Origin: an uncultured Anaerolineales bacterium
Lineage (GTDB): Bacteria; Chloroflexota; Anaerolineae; Anaerolineales; Villigracilaceae
Direction: 5' to 3'
NCBI GenBank assembly: GCA_903829085.1
Contig: CAIKOL010000211.1
Location: 1 to 33,282 of the forward strand
DNA length: 33,282 nucleotides
The notes below the pieces were generated by a model. That model was not told the origin of the DNA, did no database searches, and saw only the letters and a list, made by a program, of their open reading frames with translations. Shown one piece after another: positions 32,178-33,282 of this stretch. The position numbers and the translations under genes are program-made. Numbering within the stretch: the first letter of the stretch is position 1; each line of letters begins with the position of its first letter.

Positions 32178-33155
32178 ATGGAAAACCCTACGATCGCCCA
32201 AGTCATTAATAAGTACCTGGATACCGTCAAAATGGCCCGCAGCGTGAATACTAGTCGTGCATATGCCAATGGGATGCATGTGTTCACGGCTGTGTTGAAG
32301 GAAAACCAGGTTGACCCGGAGCACTCCCCCGCTTCCATTTTGACAGAAGATTCCGCCTCCTGGATGGCAGATGCACTTAAAGATTATGCACCTTCCACCG
32401 AACAACTTTACCTGGTGGCAACTGTGCGTTTATACGAATACCTGGCAGCTGAAAGGCTGGCTGAGATCAACCTACCCCGGCTACGCCTGCTGCTCCGACA
32501 ACGCAGCCGGAGACCAGGCCAACGGTTACCCCAATTCCCACGAGATGAGATCGAGAAGGTTCTGGAATATGTGAATAGCAGCCTTTACAAATTGTCTGAC
32601 AACTCAGATGAACGGTTACGCGCATTAAGAGATCGCGCCTTCCTACAGACACTAGCGGATACAGGGTTGCGTGTGCATGAGGCGTGCAACTTGCGCCGTG
32701 GAGACGTTGATTGGAACGAGGGGCGCGCCATCGTCATCGGTAAAGGTAACAAGCAGGCTGTTGTGCGCTTCTCCAGACGCAGCATGGCTGCAATCAAAGA
32801 ATATCTTGCCGCCCGAGCCACCCTGGACGGCAGTTCCGGACGCCCGCTGACCTCCCTGCCCCTCTTTGCGCGGCACGACAAGGGCGCCGGGAAAAAGGTA
32901 AAGCCGATCACAACCACAACAGGACGCAACATTGTCAATGAGCGTGTGCGCCAGGCTCTCGGCGACAAGGCGGAAGGCCGCATTACACCGCACTCCTTTC
33001 GTCATTATTTTGTGACCACTGTTCTCCGCTCTTCAGGTAACCTAAAACTCGCCCAGGAGCTGGCGCGGCATGCGAGTATCCAGGTCACTCAACGCTATGC
33101 GCACCTTTCCGATGATGAGCTGGACAAGGGTTACCACGACATTTTCGAGGATTAA
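32178..33155 (+). CDS. Tyrosine recombinase, XerC/XerD-like
   Basis: This 325-residue site-specific recombinase cuts and rejoins DNA through a 3'-phosphotyrosine. An N-terminal core-binding domain spans about residues 1-110. The catalytic domain carries the full set: Arg165 (TGLRVHEACNL), Lys189 (GKGNKQ), His272 and Arg275 (TPHSFRHYF), His298 (ELARHAS) and nucleophile Tyr307 (QRYAHLS). The 24-residue step between Arg165 and Lys189 equals that in E. coli XerD. Length is slightly above the usual 295-310. AGGA at 32167-32170 is 7 nt before the ATG. It has a perfect promoter and a dif-like repeat directly upstream. It may be the chromosomal Xer enzyme or belong to a small mobile unit; the window ends too soon to tell. 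Confidence 0.92.
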   Translation: MENPTIAQVINKYLDTVKMARSVNTSRAYANGMHVFTAVLKENQVDPEHSPASILTEDSASWMADALKDYAPSTEQLYLVATVRLYEYLAAERLAEINLPRLRLLLRQRSRRPGQRLPQFPRDEIEKVLEYVNSSLYKLSDNSDERLRALRDRAFLQTLADTGLRVHEACNLRRGDVDWNEGRAIVIGKGNKQAVVRFSRRSMAAIKEYLAARATLDGSSGRPLTSLPLFARHDKGAGKKVKPITTTTGRNIVNERVRQALGDKAEGRITPHSFRHYFVTTVLRSSGNLKLAQELARHASIQVTQRYAHLSDDELDKGYHDIFED

Positions 33156-33173
33156 GACCAAGTATATGAGCAG

Positions 33174-33220
33174 GGCTTTCTCAAAGTCTACTGCAAATAG
33201 CGCAGGTTCTTGAGAGAGCC
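33174..33220 (+). repeat. 11-bp inverted repeat downstream of the recombinase
   Basis: GGCTTTCTCAA (33174-33184) pairs with TTGAGAGAGCC (33210-33220), fully if one G-U is allowed in RNA, around a 25-nt loop. It begins 18 nt after the stop codon. No U-run follows, so it may protect the 3' end or be part of a site. Confidence 0.55.
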
Positions 33221-33227
33221 AGGGTAT

Positions 33228-33245
33228 CCCCGCCCCAGGGCGGGG
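33228..33245. repeat. GC-rich hairpin near the window end
   Basis: CCCCGCCC (33228-33235) and GGGCGGGG (33238-33245) are perfect inverted arms around two bases. They are followed by G and AAAA rather than T, so this is not a plus-strand terminator. Confidence 0.6.
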
Positions 33246-33282
33246 GAAAAGAGGGTCTTGGGGTGTTTCAGGGCGGCTTTGC

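Noticed and set aside
32154-32405. Minus-strand open frames over the recombinase start and dif-like repeat
   Set aside because: They overlap the promoter and recombinase gene and lack start signals.
1-33282. CRISPR array, insertion sequence, prophage or rRNA
   Set aside because: I saw no regularly spaced repeats, transposase, phage structural gene or rRNA-like sequence on reading both strands.

Overview
The window looks like ordinary chromosome from a free-living bacterium of moderate GC content, most likely an Anaerolineae-type member of the Chloroflexota. I infer this from family content, not from a marker-gene tree. The clues are two lipoproteins with Thr/Pro-rich stalks (one with an NBR1-type Ig domain, one with an SH3-like domain), an Agl23-like glycosyltransferase fused to an NHL propeller, an EF-G2-type GTPase, a radical SAM DNA-repair protein with a helix-hairpin-helix tail, and a small conserved protein (26943-27359) that resembles uncharacterised Chloroflexota proteins. 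I see no prophage, CRISPR array, insertion sequence or rRNA.

Layout. 1-307 is leader sequence. 308-3073 is pyruvate phosphate dikinase (+), closed by a two-way terminator that it shares with a minus-strand block of ybaK-like deacylase, S10 peptidase and lipoprotein (6044 down to 3151). A divergent intergenic region then starts the plus-strand pyruvate dehydrogenase operon, E1 alpha, E1 beta and E2 (6146-9343), with tight translational coupling and no E3. Next on the plus strand are a methyltransferase, an MFS transporter, hemW, an EF-G-like GTPase with a strong promoter and terminator, and a DedA-like membrane protein (9457-15627). A lone AT-richer glycosyltransferase lies on the minus strand (15693-16517). 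sucCD follows on the minus strand (18693 down to 16687) with a clear promoter, a palindrome in its leader and a strong terminator. The Agl23-NHL fusion protein is at 18873-22292 (minus). rlmN, a HAD phosphatase, clpP, tig and tRNA-Leu(UAG) form a minus-strand proteostasis/translation block (26719 down to 22432). A small conserved hypothetical gene (+) and an NBR1-Ig lipoprotein (-) converge on a two-way terminator. The last part holds a radical SAM DNA-repair gene (-), a GH127 beta-L-arabinofuranosidase (-) and a tyrosine recombinase (+).

How the genes fit together. PPDK, pyruvate dehydrogenase and succinyl-CoA synthetase cover the phosphoenolpyruvate-pyruvate-acetyl-CoA-TCA axis. Trigger factor and ClpP couple folding at the ribosome to protein turnover, and a tRNA, RlmN, EF-G2 and the YbaK-like deacylase serve translation. 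The envelope genes (two lipoproteins, Agl23-NHL, DedA, glycosyltransferase, MFS) are scattered singly.

Most worth a second look: (i) the tyrosine recombinase gene carries an 11-6-11 inverted repeat with dif architecture between its consensus promoter and its start codon, with a perfect 30-bp palindrome just upstream; (ii) the radical SAM DNA-repair gene has a near-consensus, apparently leaderless promoter with two LexA-like boxes; (iii) the Agl23-NHL fusion; (iv) a palindrome in the sucCD leader; (v) a histone-like basic tail on trigger factor.
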